A stretch of 7,490 bases of DNA from Bacillota bacterium (GTDB lineage: Bacteria > Bacillota > Clostridia > Oscillospirales > Acutalibacteraceae): contig JAEZWL010000159.1 in the NCBI GenBank assembly GCA_023420245.1, forward strand, positions 1 through 7,490. Reading direction: 5' to 3'. The position numbers and the translations under genes are program-made. Each line of letters begins with the position of its first letter. Within the stretch, counting starts at the first letter, position 1. Of the stretch, positions 5,552 to 7,490 are shown one piece after another. Below the pieces are notes generated by a model. The model worked only from the letters and a program-made list of their open reading frames with translations, did no database searches and was not told the origin of the DNA.

Positions 5552-6931
5552 TTAAATTCTATCTAGCAATGGAATGTATCCTCGACGCGAGGAAATGCTT
5601 TTGTAGGCCGGGCGGATGATCTTGCCCGTGTTGATTTGTTCTTCCATTAAATGCGCGCTCCAACCGGCAATGCGTGCCATGGCAAAGACCGGTGTAAAAA
5701 GCTCCGGGGGAAGCCCGAGCATATGGTAAACGAAGCCGCTGTAAAAATCGATATTCGCGCTGACGCCCTTATATGTCCTGCGCTCGTTGCCGATTACCTC
5801 GGGCGCCAGGTGCTCCACAAGCGAGTACAGCTTATATTCTTTGGTGAGCCCTTTTTCTTCGGATAAATTCTGGACGAATTTCTTAAAAATATTAGCCCTT
5901 GGGTCGGAAAGGGAGTAAACCGCGTGACCCATTCCGTAAATCAGCCCGGATTTGTCAAAAGCCTGTTTATTGAGCAGCTTTTTGAGGTAATCCCCGACCT
6001 TTTCCTCATCCTCCCAGTCGTCAATGTTCTTTTTCATATCCTCGAACATCATCATAACCTTAATGTTTGCGCCGCCGTGCTTCGGACCCTTGAGCGAACC
6101 GAGCGCGGCCGCGATAACCGAATAGGCATCGGTACCGGAGGAGGCGACCACATGAGTGGTAAAGCTGGAATTGTTGCCGCCGCCGTGCTCCGCGTGCAAG
6201 ACAAGGGCAAGGTCTAAAATCCGGGCCTCCAGCGCGGTATATTTATTATCAATACGAAGCATATACAGGATGTTTTCCGCAGTGGACAGCTCCGGCTTCG
6301 GTGCGTGAATAAAGAAGCTGTTGTTTCGGTTCATATTGTGGGCGTAGGCCTGATAGCCGTAAACAGCCAGCTGGGGAAACAGCGCAATCATCTCGAGGCA
6401 CTGCCGGAGCACATTTTCCAGCGATGCATCGTTCGCCCTTTCGTCGTAAGCGTAAAGGGTCAGCACGCTCCTTGCCAGTGTGTTCATCATGTCAAACGTA
6501 GGCGCCTTCATAATAATGTCGCGCACAAAATTGGTTGGCAGGCTTCTGTATTTAAACAAAAGATCTTTAAACTCCGACAATCCTTCCGGGGCGGGAAGCT
6601 CACCGAACAAAAGCAGATAGGCTGTTTCTTCAAAGCCAAAACGATCCTCCGCAATAAATCCGCCCACGATATCCTGAATATTGATGCCGCGGTAGTAAAG
6701 CTCGCCTTCGCAGGGCGCGCTCCTGCCATCCACTTCTTTGGAGGAAATGATTTCGGATATCTCGGTGAGACCGGTCAAAACGCCTTTTCCATTGATGTCC
6801 CGCAGGCCACGCTTCACATCATATTTCGTATATAAGTCGGTATCGATGGTACTGTGGCTGCGGCAAAGCTCCGTTAGTCCCTGAATTTCCGGAGTAATCG
6901 AAAAAAAATCGTCATTCGCATTCCTGACCAT
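5552..6931 (-). CDS. gltA: Citrate synthase (citrate/2-methylcitrate synthase family)
   Basis: This 459-residue cytoplasmic enzyme condenses oxaloacetate and acetyl-CoA to citrate. The catalytic triad is present: H285 (GPKHGGAN), H336 (GMGHAVYSLSDPR) and D395 (ANIDFYSG), equivalent to H274, H320 and D375 of the pig enzyme. H249 (HAEHGGGNNSS) and the carboxylate-binding arginines R345, R420 and R440 are also in place. The large domain starts with a beta-rich segment (LTGLTEISEI then ELYYRGINIQDIV, 53-89). The N terminus carries about 40 residues before it, making the protein longer than the 370-430 residues of many bacterial forms; I believe this length is usual in clostridial homologues. The start is supported by AAGGAG at 6941-6946, 9 bases upstream. 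In a fermentative anaerobe it probably feeds 2-oxoglutarate and glutamate synthesis rather than a full cycle. A 2-methylcitrate role cannot be excluded from sequence. A MarR gene lies 81 bases upstream on the same strand. Confidence 0.95.
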   Translation of the reverse strand: MVRNANDDFFSITPEIQGLTELCRSHSTIDTDLYTKYDVKRGLRDINGKGVLTGLTEISEIISSKEVDGRSAPCEGELYYRGINIQDIVGGFIAEDRFGFEETAYLLLFGELPAPEGLSEFKDLLFKYRSLPTNFVRDIIMKAPTFDMMNTLARSVLTLYAYDERANDASLENVLRQCLEMIALFPQLAVYGYQAYAHNMNRNNSFFIHAPKPELSTAENILYMLRIDNKYTALEARILDLALVLHAEHGGGNNSSFTTHVVASSGTDAYSVIAAALGSLKGPKHGGANIKVMMMFEDMKKNIDDWEDEEKVGDYLKKLLNKQAFDKSGLIYGMGHAVYSLSDPRANIFKKFVQNLSEEKGLTKEYKLYSLVEHLAPEVIGNERRTYKGVSANIDFYSGFVYHMLGLPPELFTPVFAMARIAGWSAHLMEEQINTGKIIRPAYKSISSRRGYIPLLDRI

Positions 6932-7012
6932 ATTACACCTCTCCTTTTTCTGTAAAAATCACGGCAATTGGATTCATTTCACTCTATTTTTATGGATTAA
7001 GAACATCATACC

Positions 7013-7465
7013 TTATATGTTTTGGGGAATTTTGTTGAGAATTCTGTTAACGATTCGAATGGAGGACTTAAATTCCTCATAATCCTTTTCATCAAAGCTC
7101 TTCAAAACCCCATTGAACGAGTCTACAAATTTTTCTCTGCCATATTTGATATACTGTGCCGTTTCCTCCGAGACGGAAATGTGAATCTTTCGCCTGTCTC
7201 TAATGTCGAAGCTGCGGACGATATGACCCTGCTCATACAGTTTTTCGATCATTCTGCTCATCTGCTGCGGCGGACAGTGCAGCGCCGCAGCAAGCTCGCT
7301 CATCGTCATAGGGCCGCTGGTACTTAAAACACAAAGAGCGTGGATTTGCGCGCTGGTAAATTCATCCTTAAAATAATCCTCAAACGGCTTAGACAGCTTA
7401 TGATAAACAAAGACCATAAAATGAAATATATCTTCATCCCTTTGGGCAGCCTGATCTTTTTCCAT
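7013..7465 (-). CDS. MarR-family transcriptional regulator
   Basis: This 150-residue protein has the typical MarR length. It is probably a dimeric winged-helix repressor or activator. An N-terminal dimerisation helix (about 10-32) is followed by a helix with TSAQIHALCVLS. The DNA-binding helix-turn-helix is at about 53-82 (MTMSELAAALHCPPQQ, then the recognition helix MSRMIEKLYEQG), and the wing carries the hallmark DIRDRR (87-92). Helices from about 100 to 145 complete the dimer interface. C44 and C64 lie in the DNA-binding half and could be redox-sensitive, but nothing proves it. Three starts are possible: GTG at 7474, ATG at 7471 and ATG at 7465. I choose 7465 because the AAGG of the ribosome binding site (7474-7477) lies 8 bases before it, whereas the earlier two overlap or touch it. 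Ligand and targets are unknown. The adjacent citrate synthase and the gene itself are the obvious candidates. Confidence 0.92.
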   Translation of the reverse strand: MEKDQAAQRDEDIFHFMVFVYHKLSKPFEDYFKDEFTSAQIHALCVLSTSGPMTMSELAAALHCPPQQMSRMIEKLYEQGHIVRSFDIRDRRKIHISVSEETAQYIKYGREKFVDSFNGVLKSFDEKDYEEFKSSIRIVNRILNKIPQNI

Positions 7466-7471
7466 CCACAT

Positions 7472-7477
7472 CACCTT
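7472..7477 (-). promoter_or_regulatory. Ribosome binding site deciding the MarR start
   Basis: AAGGTG on the minus strand, extending as AAGGTGAT, matches the 3' end of 16S rRNA. It overlaps the GTG at 7474-7472 and adjoins the ATG at 7471, so both are too close to be used, leaving the ATG at 7465. Confidence 0.6.
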
Positions 7478-7487
7478 AGTTAACTTT
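7476..7487. promoter_or_regulatory. AGTTAACT palindrome before the MarR gene
   Basis: The plus strand reads TTAGTTAACTTT, with a perfect 8-bp palindrome AGTTAACT (7478-7485) and one mismatched outer pair. It directly precedes the MarR ribosome binding site. Autoregulation by MarR proteins through such sites is common, but the promoter is beyond the window edge and an 8-bp palindrome can be chance. Confidence 0.25.
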
Positions 7488-7490
7488 TCA

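Noticed and set aside
5370..5555. 61-codon plus-strand frame before the end of citrate synthase
   Set aside because: No ribosome binding site and no recognisable protein character. It follows a terminator and runs into the convergent gene.
5651..6835. Plus-strand frames opposite citrate synthase
   Set aside because: They are antisense shadows of a gene whose catalytic triad and substrate residues are intact.
1..7490. CRISPR array, tRNA/rRNA genes, insertion sequences or phage genes
   Set aside because: No regularly spaced repeats, cloverleaf-like segments, transposase or integrase motifs were seen on either strand.

Overview
The window looks like a chromosomal piece of a low-to-moderate-GC Firmicute, most likely an anaerobic Clostridia member of the Ruminococcaceae/Oscillospiraceae type. 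This rests on the strong AGGAGG-type ribosome binding sites, sigma-A-like promoters, intrinsic terminators with U-tracts, and the style of the proteins (GlnQ-type amino-acid ABC transporter, 596-residue aminopeptidase P, 459-residue clostridial-type citrate synthase, MarR regulator). The taxon is inferred from general protein character, not from a search.

Layout. Bases 1-2160 (+) hold a polar amino-acid ABC importer: the 3' part of the substrate-binding protein, then the permease, then the ATPase. A perfect hairpin with a T-run lies between the binding protein and the permease, so the operon probably makes more binding protein than membrane parts. Two further hairpin terminators (2239-2293 and 2370-2404) close the operon and separate it from a convergent gene. 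Bases 2417-4207 (-) encode a three-domain Xaa-Pro aminopeptidase with a clear promoter on the minus strand and a 9-bp inverted repeat in its leader. Bases 4208-5551 are visibly AT-rich compared with both flanks. This stretch carries a second, divergent promoter with a 20-bp near-palindrome in its spacer, an unrecognised membrane-anchored 149-residue protein, a short hydrophobic reading frame without a start, and a secretion-signal peptide frame whose start codon appears to have lost its G and whose stop codon runs straight into a terminator hairpin. Bases 5552-6931 (-) encode citrate synthase, and 7013-7465 (-) encode a MarR-family regulator 81 bases upstream of it on the same strand.

How the parts fit. 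The importer and the aminopeptidase both serve amino-acid supply (uptake, and release of N-terminal residues from X-Pro peptides). Citrate synthase supplies citrate and, through 2-oxoglutarate, carbon for glutamate synthesis. The MarR gene may control itself and citrate synthase. The AT-rich block looks like later-acquired or decaying accessory DNA between core metabolic genes. It is the least explained part of the window, but I do not see convincing evidence there for a complete new system.
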